Positions 44,190 through 57,500 of a stretch of DNA of 64,000 nucleotides are shown here, piece by piece. The stretch comes from Culex pipiens pallens (Eukaryota > Arthropoda > Insecta > Diptera > Culicidae). Both the position numbers and the translations under genes were made by a program. Where the stretch lies: the NCBI RefSeq assembly GCF_016801865.2, contig NC_068937.1:96411278-96475277 (forward strand). The letters are read 5' to 3'. Within the stretch, counting starts at the first letter, position 1. The number at the start of each line of letters is the position of its first letter. The notes under the pieces are model-generated. The model saw only the letters and a program-made list of their open reading frames with translations, was not told where the DNA came from and made no database searches.

Positions 44190-44434
44190 GGGCATACAAT
44201 TTCCGATCTTTTGATAGCCATACATCTAGGTTTTCTAAAAAACCCACGTTTTTAAATACCTGGGCTTTTTGCCAAGTTTGATCCACGAGAACAAAAATTA
44301 CGAAAGTCCATACATTTTTGGCAGATTGCTCAAACGAAATCATAACAACGTTTTTGCCTAAGTATTTAAAAACGTGGGTTTTATAGAAAACCTAGATGTA
44401 TGGGTATCAAAAGATCGGAAATTGTATGCCCTTT
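44190..44434. repeat. Small foldback element
   Basis: The arms (about 44190-44262 and 44362-44434) are inverted copies: GGGCATACAATTTCCGATCT pairs with AGATCGGAAATTGTATGCCC, and CCCACGTTTTTAAATAC with GTATTTAAAAACGTGGG. The spacer is about 100 bp. Confidence 0.85.
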
Positions 44435-44698
44435 CCGATGCCACATAGATTGGCTTGTGAACAGTGGACCTGTTCGGATGTCGGCGGATTTTCCGACGAC
44501 GAAATTCCGGGTTTAAACGAAATTCCAACGAAAAATCTATTCTATCGATACAAATACCCACAAAACGGTGTTATACCCACTCCAGAATGTTTATTTCTGT
44601 AATAGTATTTGTTATATAACTTTTTATAGAAATCATCTTTTCATGAGCTTTTTATAGCAAAATGTTCGGCATGAGTTTCTGAACAAAACGTAGTACTA

Positions 44699-45065
44699 CA
44701 CAGCTAAAAAAGTAGTAATCTAGCTGCGTGTAAAAGGCCTGGGTGTAAAATAAATATTGCATTATATTATGCAATTTCATGTAATTTTACACCCTAAAAT
44801 ATGTAGCCCATCAGTATGGAAAACCTACTTGACCGAAATGTCAAACTCATATATGCGTTTATCCTTTCAGCGTTTCATCGGTCTGATGGCCGAGTGGGCT
44901 AAGGCGCCAGCCCTCACTGTTGGTGCTGGGTTTGAATCTCGTCGGTTGCAACTATTTTTTTTTTGGCAAAAAATGTACATGCAGTGTGTAATATTAAGTG
45001 TTTATTTTGACGAAGGTGATGTGCATGCTTTTGCATGCGATTTTACCATCGGATTTTTTGCTGTG
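44699..45065. repeat. CACAG..AAAA MITE carrying a tRNA-Leu-like segment
   Basis: The ends CACAGCTAAAAAAGTAG and the complement of CACAGCAAAAAATCCG are flanked by TA (44697-44698 and 45066-45067). Inside, 44880-44945 reads like a leucine tRNA: GATGGCCGAGTGGGCTAAGG (A box), a GGCGCCAG stem and GGGTTTGAATCTC (B box). The tRNA part is degenerate and is not called as a functional gene. A TA MITE with an internal pol III-type promoter is an unusual combination. Confidence 0.7.
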
Positions 45066-45067
45066 TA

Positions 45068-45608
45068 GGTTTTTGTCAAACTTTTAATTGTTTATATCTA
45101 GAGTTTTTTTTGATTAGGTCCTATAAACATATGAAAGACAATAGTTTATTGGTCCTTTTCAAAAAAAAACTCTGGATATGTTTCATCACAAAATGTGCAT
45201 AGTGCCCAAGGGGTGTAAATACTTTTTTTACATACTTTACTTTCTTTTAATGTGTACCAACATTGACCAAAATATGACATCGGTATTACGTCTACAGCCC
45301 GAGTTATTCAACTGTCTCATTATAGACGCACTTGGCAGGAACAATGAAACACTCTACGAAAATCAATTATTTTCTAATAAAACGTCATGTTTTTGTATTG
45401 TTCCGTTGCAGGTAACTTGCCTTAATTATTTTAAAGCAATTTTACCAACTTGAAACTTTAATTACAAAAGTTATACCAAAAAGTATTAGAATTTTGTAAA
45501 ATCCATATATTTATACCAAAAAAATATTATATTTTTTGTTAAATGGAGTTAAAACTAAATAAATATGCCAAAAATCACTTTCAATTAATATTTTGAAAGA
45601 GTTACATA
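45068..45608. other. Mostly featureless; small hairpin at 45098-45179
   Basis: CTAGAGTTTTTTTTGATTAG pairs loosely with CTTTTCAAAAAAAAACTCT to form an 80 bp hairpin around AAAGACAAT. No gene. It ends with GTTACATA, the target duplication of the next element. Confidence 0.5.
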
Positions 45609-46082
45609 TAGTGCGTCCATCCCGGGAATTCCCGGGACAAAATTCCCGGGATTTTTCCAAAACCGGGAATTCCCGAATCCCGGGATTTTTATATTTTATA
45701 CCGGGAATCCCCGAAATCGGTGAAAAATATCAAATTTTGGTCTGGAAATTCAGATTTTGTTGTGGAAATAGATGAACAACGATTAAAAAATAAAAATAAA
45801 ATATTAAGCATATATCAGCATTGATTTTACTTATAGAGAATACTTGTAAGATCCGTAAATTGCCGTAAATTGCCTAGCGCTTGAAATATTTTCTCTTCAC
45901 TTTTATATTCATGAATTTAAATTGAAAAAAAGTAATTTTAAATATTTTTTTATGAAACATCTTTGGCAACCAAGACAAACGTATCGAATCAGAACAGCTG
46001 TTTTAGTTTATTTTTTTGCATAATGTTTTGATTTTTCTGATTGATTTCGGTTAAAACAGAAACAGTTTTTTACATTTGTTGG

Positions 46083-46397
46083 TGATCGCGCGAGAGATCA
46101 ATTTCCCAATTCTACTAGCCTAAATGTGATCCACAAATAAATGTTATTCCGTCCCTGTCTGTCCCTGAAGTGAGCAGAGTGAGCAGAGGTGATCCTCGCT
46201 CTTTTTGATCTCTCCCCGACTCACTTCTCATGTACTGTCCCCTTTAGATATATAGTCTTAAATAAACCGTTGACTACACCCGACCGTTTGCACGTTAGAA
46301 TAAACGTTTTTCTGTTCGCGTAATAAAGTGTTTTAAATTGTGTAAAAACGGTGTTTTTCTGGGTCCGAAATCCCCGAACCGACCATACGCGCGAACA
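46083..46397 (+). repeat. BEL 5' LTR (315 bp)
   Basis: TGATCGCGCGAG...GCGCGAACA. It contains TATATAGTCTTAAATAAACC and later AATAAACG and TAATAAAGTG, offering promoter and polyadenylation words. A candidate primer-binding site starts right after it (TGGTCCTTCGAACCGG at 46400); the matching tRNA was not established. Confidence 0.95.
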
Positions 46398-47181
46398 TTT
46401 GGTCCTTCGAACCGGATCCGAAGGATCCGGTCTGGCCAGGTTCGGGACACTTCGCGGAAGAACAGTTCAGTGCGCGAAGTGTTGGCCTGATCGCGAAGAG
46501 CAGTGCAAAGTGTACGGTGCAGAAGCGCGCCTGGACAGTTTTGGTGCGCGTGAAAACGAACATTTGGACAAAAAGTGCACGGAAAATCCGTGAAAAGTGC
46601 GGAAAAAATCGGGAAAAATCCCAAAAAGCGGAGCTGAACAGTGGCACAATAGTGCATTGAAAAGCAGCTGAACAAAGGCAGTGACGATCAGTGCAGTGCT
46701 GTGAAGAAGATTTCGCCATCGCGGAACTCACGGCGACTCACGGTGTGCGCGCGCTTTGGCAAGCGTCGCGACGTCACCATCTCAACCGGTTGGCTGACGT
46801 CATCGTTGGAGTCGGTGATTGATTGGCGGTTGGAGCTTTCGGGACGGATTTGGCGGATCAAGACGGAGATACAGGAGAGTATTTTGCACGTAAACGGTGG
46901 CTCGGCTAGTTTGGCTCTTTGCGGAGAAATAAAGTGGCTTTTGAAAATAAAATTGCACGAGAGTTTTTATTAGTCTGGTCAGGTTGCATGAGTGTTGTGT
47001 TGTTCTGTCTGGTCCTCTGGAATTCCCTGGTCGATTCCCTTGTCGCTGCTGTCAATACTGGGTCGTACAGTTCGCAATCTGTCTTGCGCGGTCGCGTCGT
47101 GGAACGTCGAGTCGATCTGTCTGTTTCCGGTGAATCTGAAAGTGAAAGTGGATGTTATTCAGTTGGCGATCAGTGGTCACG
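46398..47181 (+). other. BEL 5' leader
   Basis: It is the untranslated leader between the 5' LTR and the gag start. Short frames in it (for example those starting at 46701, 46919 and 46992) overlap one another and show no family features, so they are not called. Confidence 0.6.
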
Positions 47182-48629
47182 ATGGGCGATCTGCAGACTT
47201 TGCGGAAGAAGCAGGAGATCCTGCTGAACAAACTGGAGGTGCTGAATCAGTTCGTCGAGCACTACAAGGCGGAAGAACACGAGTGCCAGCTGGAAGTTCG
47301 ACTCGGAATGCTGAACGACGTGTACCAGGAGTTCACGGACCTACGGACGAAGCTGGAGTTGCTGCTGGAAGAAAAGGATGCGGTCAAGTTCGCGGATGCG
47401 GAGCCGAAGGTCAAACAGGAGGTCGTATCACACCGTGAAGAGGCCAATCTACAGGTGGTGCAGGAGTTCGACAACAAATTCTGCAAGGTCAAGGCGATGC
47501 TGATTGCGAAGCGGCCAGTCAAGGACGTCGCGCAGACAGTTCCAAACGTTGGTGATGCGGATACCTCGTTTCCGTTGCGCGTCAAGCTGCCTGACATTCA
47601 TCTGCCGAACTTCAGCGGAAATCTGCGCGAGTGGGTGACCTTCCGTGACACCTTCAAGAGTCTCATCCACCGGAACTCGAAGCTGACATCGATGGACAAG
47701 TTCACCTATCTTCAATCGTCCCTTTCTGGTCCTGCGTTGCTGGAGATCAGTGGCATCGACCTGTCGGAAGAAAACTACTCCGTCGCGTGGAACGCGCTGG
47801 AGGAGGAGTACGGAAACAAGAAGCTGATCGTGAAAGCCCACCTCGATGTCATTCTGGATCTGGAACCGCTGACCAAGGAGTCGTACGACGGTCTCAGCCA
47901 CCTGCTCGGTGAGTTTGAGAAAAATCTGCAGATGCTGGACAAGATGGGTGAAAATACTGCCAAATGGAGTACGGTTATGGCGCACGTCCTGTGCTCAAAG
48001 CTGGACTCGGCCACGCTTAGGAATTGGGAGACCCACCACAACAGCAAGGAAGTCCCAACCTACAAGGCTCTACTGGAGTACCTGCGCGGCCACTGTTCGG
48101 TTCTTCAGTCGATCAAACGAGCGAAAGCGAAACAGTCAGAACAGCGCCCTCCGAAAGCAGCAGTTTGCCACACTGCTGTGCGGAGCAGCAACCAGTGTCA
48201 GTTTTGCAGCGGCCCGTGGCACACCCCGTTCCGGTGCTTCAAGTTCCAGAAGATGACGATCTCGGAGCGCAACGACGCTGTTTCGAGGAACAAGCTGTGC
48301 AGAAACTGCCTGAAGCCTGGACATTACCCGCGGACGTGCGAAGGAGGAACTTGCCACCACTGTCACCAGAAACACCACTCGATGCTGCACAACGATCAGA
48401 TGAGATCCTCCGTTCCACAACAGCAGTCGAGACCGACCGCGACGACCTCAGTACAGCGACAACAACCCAGACCACAGAACACGAATCAAACAACACACAC
48501 TCCAGCCAACAATGCACCTGCTAATCCGACTAACCTACAGACTACAGACTCTCAAACCACACAGCCACAAACCACTAGCCAAAACTACGTTGCACTACCC
48601 GTCACGCCCACACACAACATCATCCTGTC
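47182..48629 (+). pseudogene. BEL gag (N-terminal part of gag-pol), cut by insertion
   Basis: The ATG at 47182 (ACGATGG context) is preferred over the upstream in-frame ATG at 47152, because BEL gag starts with a coiled-coil such as LRKKQEILLNKLEVLNQF. Residues 1-110 are coiled-coil rich. Residues about 135-310 are the DUF1759-type gag domain (LPNFSGNLREWVTFRDTFKS, WETHHNSKEVPTYKALLEYL). Zinc knuckles follow: C339-C342-H347-C352 and C373-C376-H381-C386, plus a Cys/His-rich HHCHQKHHS segment. A Gln/Thr/Pro-rich linker then runs into the hAT-like element. The reading frame is the one that continues past the insert at 54329, so the insertion alone interrupts gag-pol here. Confidence 0.9.
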
Positions 48630-51600
48630 CAGAGGCGTACTAAGGCCGGGTGTCACCCGGGGCGGGCTGCCCGGTGTCACCCCTCACCCCCCTCACCCCC
48701 CTCCCCCCATTCTCACACCCCCCTTTCTAGATTAATCCCACCAAACTTATGTCACATGAAATTCTTCTTTCAAACTGGAATTCTAAATAATACTCTGCAA
48801 TGAGCGAAAATCTCGCAATTTGAAATAATAAATATTTTAAATAATGAAAATAATACTTTTTATTATTAAAGCAACGACTATTTCAAAAAAGTGTTCATAA
48901 TTTGAATTTTTTTTTCTCATGTGCAAATACACGTAATATTATTATCGAAATAATTATATCAGAGATCTAGTTTAAAAAAGAAAATATCATTTAGCTCGTC
49001 GATGTTCCTTATAAATAACAGATTTTTTTAAAATGAAAAATATTCAAAAAAATATGTTATGTCATCAAATACATTATTTTTATCGCTTTTATAGTGTTTA
49101 AACAGAATATTGTTTTCATCAAAATCAAAATCAAAATCAAAAATTTTCCATAAAATTTAGAAAGCTTAAACATTTGTATACGCTCGATAAAAATATTTGA
49201 ATTTCATTAAATTTTCAAGTAAATCGTTATGCATTTTATGATCATTGATTATAAATGATGAATTTATTTTCAGAAAATTGTTCGATACGAGAATGAAGAA
49301 TTCATAATGTAAATCAGCATTCAAGATCAAACATTTATTCTGAAAAAAATGCGCGATATTAGTATTCTCTAGACTTTTTGTTAAGATCAAACTGATAATC
49401 ATAAGACAATTTTTTTTTTAAATTTGATTAACAACGAAATAAAAATAAATAATTATCAGACATGACATTTTTTTAAAGCTTTATAAACCTTTTTCCAAAG
49501 GCAACAAATTTAATTAAGCAGACTGATTTGATTTTATATACATAATGTATAGCCGTAATTACAAAACCTTCTATTCCATATTTTTCTAAAATCGTTTGAA
49601 GCTAAAATAATTGTCAGTTCAAACTTAAAAAGAATTAGAATAAATTATAGCTAAGCAAAATATGTGGTTTAGGGTAGGATATTTTGAAACGTAAATTTTC
49701 CGTATTTTTTTAGATAAGACACTTTTAAGTTTTTTTTCCAAGAACTGCAGATCAACAGAGACATTTTTTGACTTAGGGTTTCTTGCATTGAATTTTTTTA
49801 CTCCAGATTAACTGACATTTCACTAGTTTTTTTTTAACATTCCAACGATTAATTTGATCAAATCTGTATTCTTTGCGATCAAAAACATCGTTCCAATTTT
49901 TTTACGCGCTGGCACCGCGGAATTTCGGGCGATTTTTTTTAAACGCTCAAATTGCGCAAATTGAATCGAGTACTGCACAATTCTAGAAGCATTTAGACAT
50001 TCTTACAAATCAAAAAAGGAAAAAAAGAACCGTCCAGATTGATTGAATTATGCATAAGAACCAGCGAGTGGAAGTTGCCGTTGGGCGTCCGTGTAAGTTT
50101 GGCATGCATTGGGTGTTTCAGTGTTAAAATAAAGCTTTAAACTGTAACTTTTTTTTTTAATCAAATAAAAAAGCTCAATAATTTTCTATTAAGCTTTAAA
50201 AAAAATTAAAACCGGAAAAAACACAAAAAGGTTAAATTTTTCAAATATCAATGAATTTTATTTTTATTTCAATCAATAATTTTCTTATCCTTTTTTTGCT
50301 TTAAATATATTTGTTTATTTAAAAAAACAGCTTGTTCAGAAAATCTTGAAATGGTTTAATTTTTTTAAATACTTGTTTAAAAAAAATCGTTATTTCATAA
50401 ATTAAAAATTAGTTCCGGAAAGATTCAGAACTCGGTAATGTCTTTAAACTTTACTGGAAATGTTATTTTTTTTACAGTGCAAATATTTTTGATGCATGAT
50501 TTCCCATCAATCAAAAAATCAGAATTTAAAAAAATGCGGTTAACACTGAATCCTAATGCTTAAGACATTGTTTCTCGAATTTTCCTTGAAAAGCGTATAT
50601 TAGTTTAATTCATATTTTGTTTGGTTTTGTTGAAACATTATAGAATCTTTCCGAGGACCAGAAAAATTATTAGTATTGGTGATGGAAGTTTAGAAAAAAG
50701 GTTTTGCTTTTTAAAAAGCATATTTTTTTAAAATTAAATGTGAATCAGACTCATTTCTGATTTTCAAGGAAAATTCGAGGAAAAATGTCTCAAGCATTTG
50801 GATTCAGTGTTAACCGCATTTTTTTAAATTCCGATTTTTTTATTGTTGGGAAATCATACATCAAAAAAATTTGAACAATTTAAAACAAAACAAACATCTC
50901 GATTAACATTTAAAGACATTTCCGAGTTCTGAATGTTTTTTGAATATTTTTTTATTTTATGAAATAATTTAAAAAACTGTAAAAGATATATATTAATTAT
51001 TATATTAAAAAATAATAATCCTTTTTGAGATTTTTTTATCAAGCTGTTTTTTTAAAAGAAACTTTTATAATTGATTCAAATTCTAGGACAGAGTGATGAC
51101 AAAAATCACTGATTTTTCAAAAATTATCTTACAAGTATCAGAAGACATTTTTTTGTTCTTAAGACTGAAGAATCTACCTTTCAATATTTGTCAATATATC
51201 AATATTGCCTTGACTTGAAAACACTTACAAAAGAATGGAGTCAACTAAGTTTTTGTAAATTGCTCTCCTCAGGTATTGAATGGACTTTCACGCATCTTTG
51301 TATTTGTAACATTATTATTATAAAAAAAACTGATTTTCAAATGAACAAATAAATATATTTAACATTTAAAGCAAATAAAACATATAGCAAATAAAACATT
51401 ATATTGAAAATTATTGGTTGCAATAAAAAAAATCAATGATAATTGAAAAATTTAACCTATTTGTGTTTTTTACAGGCCTAATAGAAAATAATTGAAAGTT
51501 GTTATTTTGATCATCTACACAGCAAAAGAAAGTTGAATTTTTGAATGTTGAAAATTTGGTAGGTTGAACATTACCTCTTTTTTGAGTAACCTACCTATAA

Positions 51601-54320
51601 AATGTGTAAAAATGTGAACCTGATGAATATTCATCAGAAACTGATGGAAATTCAACATTTTCTGATGTAGTTTTACACATTTTTTGACACAAAATCTGTC
51701 ACCATTTCCTGATGAATATTACCATAATCTTTTTCTGTGTAAAATTTACTATGATCTAAAACAAAAAAAAAACGAATCCCAACACAAGGATTTTCATATA
51801 TTCTAGAAGCACGGCAACAATACGAGCCAAGATTGCGCAATCTGTATTTTAATGTAATTGTCGATTACATTACCTTTTTTGATTTACGGTGCTGGTTTTC
51901 TACTAAATTGCAAGTGACCCTAAAAAAATATCAAAATGGTTTTTGTGACAAGTAGTTTAATGTTTCGTTAATTCATATTTTTTAATTGATCATAATTTAG
52001 GATATTTGTTCAAATATCCAACGTTTTGGCATGAGTGCTTTTTTATTGTATATTTCAATTATAATAGGGTCTGAAAAGGTTGTTGTGCACTCTTGCCAAG
52101 TCTTAATCTACTTACCATTTTTGTATGGACAGTTGCTAAAATTATATAGAGACTTTCAAAGGCGAACCAACAAATATACCGCGGGCTGCTCTTAAGATTA
52201 TTGTTGAATCCGGCCCATTTAGGATTCTTCTTATGAAGTTGTTTAGGAAAATGATGAATAAGTTTGCTTTTATAAACAAAAATATTAAAAAATATAAAAT
52301 TTAATAAAAAAAATGATAAATAAGAATTACATTTTAATACGTAAAATATTTATGAGGATTTGGAAAGTATTAAATAGGCACTATCACATTTTCCAAAAAG
52401 ATTTATTAAACGTGAAAAATTAAAAAAATATAAGTGAAGGAAAAATAATGGAAAACTCAAATTTCCTTTGTTGAAACATAAATTATAACTATGTTCACAA
52501 AGTAAATTTTATTTATTTTAAAATCATAATTCTGTGGACCCCTTCTGATCTGCCTGACAATTTTTAAAATAAAATTTAAAACATGGCCGTTAGTGCTCGG
52601 TCGAGGCAAAATTTGATAAAACAATTTCATTGAATCAAAAATAATAAAACAATAAACAAATTAAAATTAACCTGACAAATGGCGATATTTTTTAATCTTT
52701 TTTTTGTAAATAATATCTCGAATCATTTGTATATGTCTGGAATTAATACTATCTAACAAAAAGGAGATATTATTAACAAAGAAAATCAAAATCCTAGTTA
52801 ATCTTGTTGAAGAAACGATTTCGGATTTTTCGTACCTATTTGAAATTTTCGTTAAATTTCCCATCAAAATTATTAATGACACTCAGAGTGGTACTAACTT
52901 TGACAGTCAATTAACAATATTTTATCATTAAAATGTAATTTGAAATTACATAAAGTTTTCAGACCGAGTTGAAAATAAACTAAGACAAGCATGGTTCTGG
53001 AATTTTGCAGACCTAATGTTGAAATTGATGCATTTTTTGTATTTGCTTGACCTAACATTGCATAGAAGTATCGGGTTTAGAAAGAATGAAATATGAATTT
53101 TGAACCAATTCATTTTCAAGTTAAAATCTACTACCCGAATAACAAAAAAAATGATGATGCAATTATATTTCGTATAATTTTAATGTTTGTTCCTTATCTT
53201 TTTCAAATTTTATTAATAACTAAGAAATGATAAAATTTGGTACAAAAAAAGTCAAAAATCCTATTAAATAATTTTTTAAAGAATTTTCAGCTTAATATAT
53301 TCGCTGTTAATTTAATGAAAAAGAAAACAATGGTAATGTTAAGATCGTTTTGTGTCTCTCATTATTGCCTAGTAAAGATTTTGCTGGAATATTTATTTAC
53401 TGAAAAAGCGTTCGTTTTCTTCCAGTCTGATCATAAAGATTTAGAAAAAAAATATTTGAATCTTTTTCAACAATAAAAAACTGAATTTCGAAAAACATCA
53501 TAATTTGCATTGTTTGGCAAAAAATATTTTTGATTTTTGATTAAATTTATTTTTTACATTTTGTTGTGAAAAAAAAATAGTTTTGCGTGTTTCGGCTCCA
53601 GGTGATGAAAGTTCGCAAGCGAAGAAGATTTTTTGGCGATTATTCTATCCCTGATTGTGATTTAAATAATTTGCCGTTTTCTGCAACCCTTAATTTTTTT
53701 TTAATTTTTTTTTAATTTTTCAATTCAAAGTGATTTATTTTTATTTTTGCTTTCAATTGGAACTTTGCCGAAGAAAACAAAAATAAACCTACATTCCGAG
53801 AAAAAAAAATCAAACTCAAGAGTGGTTTGGCACAAGAACATTTTTACGAGAAAACATTTTCGATTTAACTCTTTTTATAAGCTTGTACATTAATTACACC
53901 CCTTACATATTAGTATCTTTTTCAAAATTTATTTATTTGATGATCGGGTGTCACCCGCACCCCTGAATATTTAATTTTTGAAGTCTTCAGGATATGTCTA
54001 ATATAAACATGCACTTTTACTAACTGTGAATACTTAACTTCATCATTACTATGTAAACATATTATAAAACATGAGTGTTACTTTTGGGTGTCACCCCCAT
54101 CTAAAATCAATGTTTCAGAAAATTTAACTTGTATGTTTTGTTTAAGAAAGATAATATATATTAGTTAGATACTTGATGATTTGTTATGAACATATTTTAG
54201 GTCGATTATATTTTTTTTTTCGTCCGAGTCAGGTGTCACCCCATCAGCTCGGGTGTCACCCCAAGATGGGTGACACCCGGGGCGGACCGCCCCCACCGCC
54301 CCCCCCTTAGTACGCCACTG
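48630..54320. mobile_element. hAT-like nonautonomous element, 5,691 bp, copy 2
   Basis: It is flanked by the perfect 8 bp duplication ATCCTGTC (48622-48629 and 54321-54328), different from the duplication of copy 1. It has the same length as 22714-28404, and every internal landmark is displaced by exactly 25,916; no mismatch was found in the stretches compared. It has the same CAGAGGCGTACTAAGG/CAGTGGCGTACTAAGG ends, subterminal GGGTGTCACCC words and nested MITEs (49848-50123 and 51518-51739). It is inserted between the gag and protease parts of BEL. No transposase frame. Confidence 0.93.
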
Positions 54321-54540
54321 ATCCTGTCAACCGCGCTCATCCGTATTAAAGACCGCTTCGGAAACACGCTGCTAGCGCGTGCGCTTCTTGACTCGTGCTC
54401 ACAGCACTGTCTGATGACCAGAGAGTTCTCGCGACGACTCAAATTTGTGCGACAATCGTCGTATTTGCCGATCCAAGGGATCGGAACTTCCCGTTGCGTG
54501 TCGACCCAGCTCGTGCGTGCAGATGTCGGTCCGCGTTCCG
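54321..54540 (+). pseudogene. BEL protease region (retropepsin-like), frame-shifted
   Basis: Plus-strand coding resumes in the gag frame after the hAT-like element with IRIKDRFGNTLLARALLDSC and SQHCLMTREFSRRL, the DUF1758-type aspartic protease of BEL elements. The active-site motif reads DSCS (54390-54401), where retropepsins usually have D-S/T-G; one base change from GGC to TGC would explain it. Near 54515-54540 the match passes from this frame to the next one (to VRVPIRFQPKLN), which indicates a one-base insertion or a two-base loss. Confidence 0.75.
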
Positions 54541-57500
54541 ATCAGATTTCAGCCCAAGCTCAACATCTCGTTGCCGACGTCGTACATCGACCCGTCTATA
54601 ATTCAGCTGCCCGACTGGATGTTCCTGGCTGATCCGGAGTTCCACAAAACCGGTCCAGTGGACGTCATTATCGGTGCCGAGTTCTACATGGACTTGCTGA
54701 CGGACGAACGGGTGAAACCAGTTGCAGACGGCCCCACGCTGCACAACACGGTGTTCGGTTGGATCATTTCCGGCCGGCTTCCCGGCAGCGTTCCAGAATC
54801 GACGTCTCTTGTATCCGTCGCGGCAATCGACGAGCTGCTGACAAGATTTTGGGAACTGGAAACGTGCCGCACCAAGAGCACACACTCGATCGAAGAATCC
54901 ACGTGCGAGCAGCTGTTCGAGGAGACGACGGTTCGTGACGAGACTGGCAGATTTGTTGTGACGCTGCCCAAGAAAAAGTACGCTGTCCAGCGTCTCGGTG
55001 AGTCCAGATCAACAGCCATCAAACGCTTCCTGGGACTAGAGAAGCGGCTGTCAGCGAATCCAGACCTGAAACAACAGTACAGTGATTTTATTCACGAGTA
55101 CGAAGCCATGGGACACATGAAACGGATTGCCGGCGACACGGCCGGGGGAGAGTTAGCGTATTACCTGCCACACCACTGCGTCTTGAGGCCGGACAGCACC
55201 ACTACGAAGCTCCGCGTGGTGTTTGATGCTTCGTGTCGCACGTCTACCGGAGTTGCTCTGAACGATGCGCTCATGGTGGGACCAGTTGTGCAGGACGATT
55301 TACTAGACATTGCGCTACGCTTTCGACTCCACGCTGTTGCCATCGTTGCTGACATCGCCAAGATGTACCGTATGATTCGCGTCCAGCCTGACGACCAGAG
55401 ACTGCAGAGGATTGTTTGGAGAGACAATGTGGACGAACCCATCCGAATCTACGAGCTGACCACTGTCACGTACGGAACGGCGTCTGCGCCATATTTAGCG
55501 ACCAAGTGTTTGCAAAAACTCGGTGAGATCGGAGAAAAGACGCACCCATCCGCTGCCAAGGTCCTCAAACGTGACTTCTACGTTGACGACATGTTGGCAG
55601 GTGCGCACACGGTCGCTGAAGGAAAAGAGCTAGTCGCCGAAATGGTCGATCTGATGGAATCTGGCGGATTCTCGTTGCGAAAGTGGCATTCAAACTCCCG
55701 AGACATCCTGCTCGACGTCCCGGAACATCTTCGCGACGAACGGACTCTGCTAGAACTGGACACGTCTGACGCAACCGTCAAGACGCTCGGGCTCGTTTGG
55801 GAGCCCAGTACGGACTGTTTCCGTTTCAGATCGCCAAAATGGAACGACGTTGCCGTGATCACGAAGCGTGTCGTGGCCTCAGACATGGCCATGATCTTCG
55901 ACCCGTACGGGCTGATCGGTCCTGTCGTCATCCAAGCGAAAATCTTCGTGCAGAAGCTGTGGCGCATGGAACTGGATTGGGACGCCGCTCTGCCAGAAGA
56001 TCTGCAGGAGTACTGGCGTGAATACCGCAGAAATCTAGCCGGTCTAGACAGCCTGTCGATACCCCGCTGGATTGGCACAGGTGCAGATGACCAGAATGTG
56101 CAGCTTCACGGGTTCTGCGACGCTTCAGTCAACGCTTACGGTGCGTGCATCTACATCCGAACCGTTTCGGCCAACGGCGACGTCACCGTCCGCTTGCTGG
56201 CCTCCAAATCCCGCATCGCACCGCTCGAGAACCTGAAGAAGAAGAAGCGTAAGCAGTCGATTCCCCGCTTGGAGCTGGCGTCCGCTCTGCTGCTGGCGCA
56301 TCTGTACGAGAAGGTGGCCAACGCCATAAACTTCCGAGGCAAGGCGTTCTTCTGGACGGATTCCATGATCGTACGCTGCTGGCTTGCGTCACTGCCGTCC
56401 AGATGGAACCAGTTCGTGGCCAATCGTGTCTCCGAGATTCAACACCTGACAGAGAGCGGATCTTGGGACCATGTGCCCGGAATAGAGAACCCAGCTGACA
56501 TCATTTCTCGCGGCATGACGCCGATGCAGCTGCAGTACTCAAAGCTCTGGTTCAACGGTCCTGATTGGCTGAGTCTCGACCACCAGCACTGGCCGCACGC
56601 TCAAGTGCCGAACGCAGCAGACTTCGACCACGAAGAACTGGAGGAACACAACGCTGTCGCTGCAGTTGCACATGACGCCGAGCCCTGCAGACTGTTTACA
56701 GCGAATTCATCGTACACTGTGACAATACGGACGACCGCTGTAATCTGTCGCTTCTGTTTCAACAGCCGTGCGGCGAACAAACACTGTCGCAGAGTTGGTC
56801 CGTTGACGGCTGAAGAGCTCGAGGTCGCTTTGAAGAAGCTGGTGCGACTCGCTCAACGAGAATGCTTTCCTGAAGAGTACGATGCTTTGTCCAGAGATCG
56901 CGCGATTCCAAACAACTCCCGCATCGCTGCGCTGAACCCAAGAATCATCGATGGAATCCTGTGCGTCGGCGGCCGGTTGCAGCACGCCGCAGTCTCGGAC
57001 AACCGAAAGCATCCGTACATTCTCGACCATCGTCATCCGTTCACGAAGCTTATCGTCACACACTATCACGAGACCATGTTTCACGCTGGACAACAACTGT
57101 TGATCTCTGCTGTGCGTGAGCGGTTCTGGCCGATCAACATCCGCAACCTCGTTCGCGAGGTGATCCACAAGTGTGTCGATTGCTTCCGTGTCAAGCCGAA
57201 GGTTCTGGACCAGCTCATGGCGGATCTGCCGCCCGAACGAGTCACTCCGTGCACACCGTTCGCACGAGTCGGAGTTGACTACTGCGGACCTTTTCAGGTC
57301 GCGTACCCGCAGCGCCGAGCTCGCCCAGTGAAGTGCTTCGTTGCCATCTTCGTCTGCCTGGTCACCAAGGCCGTTCACCTAGAACTAGCAGCAGACCTAA
57401 CGACGCAGGCATTTCTGGCGGCCCTCAAACGGTTCACTGCCCGGCGTGGCAAACCGAAGCTGGTCATGTGCGACAACGCCAAGAACTTCGTCGGCGCAAG

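Noticed and set aside
44880..44945. A functional tRNA-Leu gene
   Set aside because: The anticodon arm and variable loop are degenerate and it sits inside a MITE.
22714..54320. The repeated 5.7 kb block as a segmental duplication or assembly artefact
   Set aside because: Each copy has its own distinct perfect 8 bp target duplication and unrelated flanks, as expected for two transposition events.
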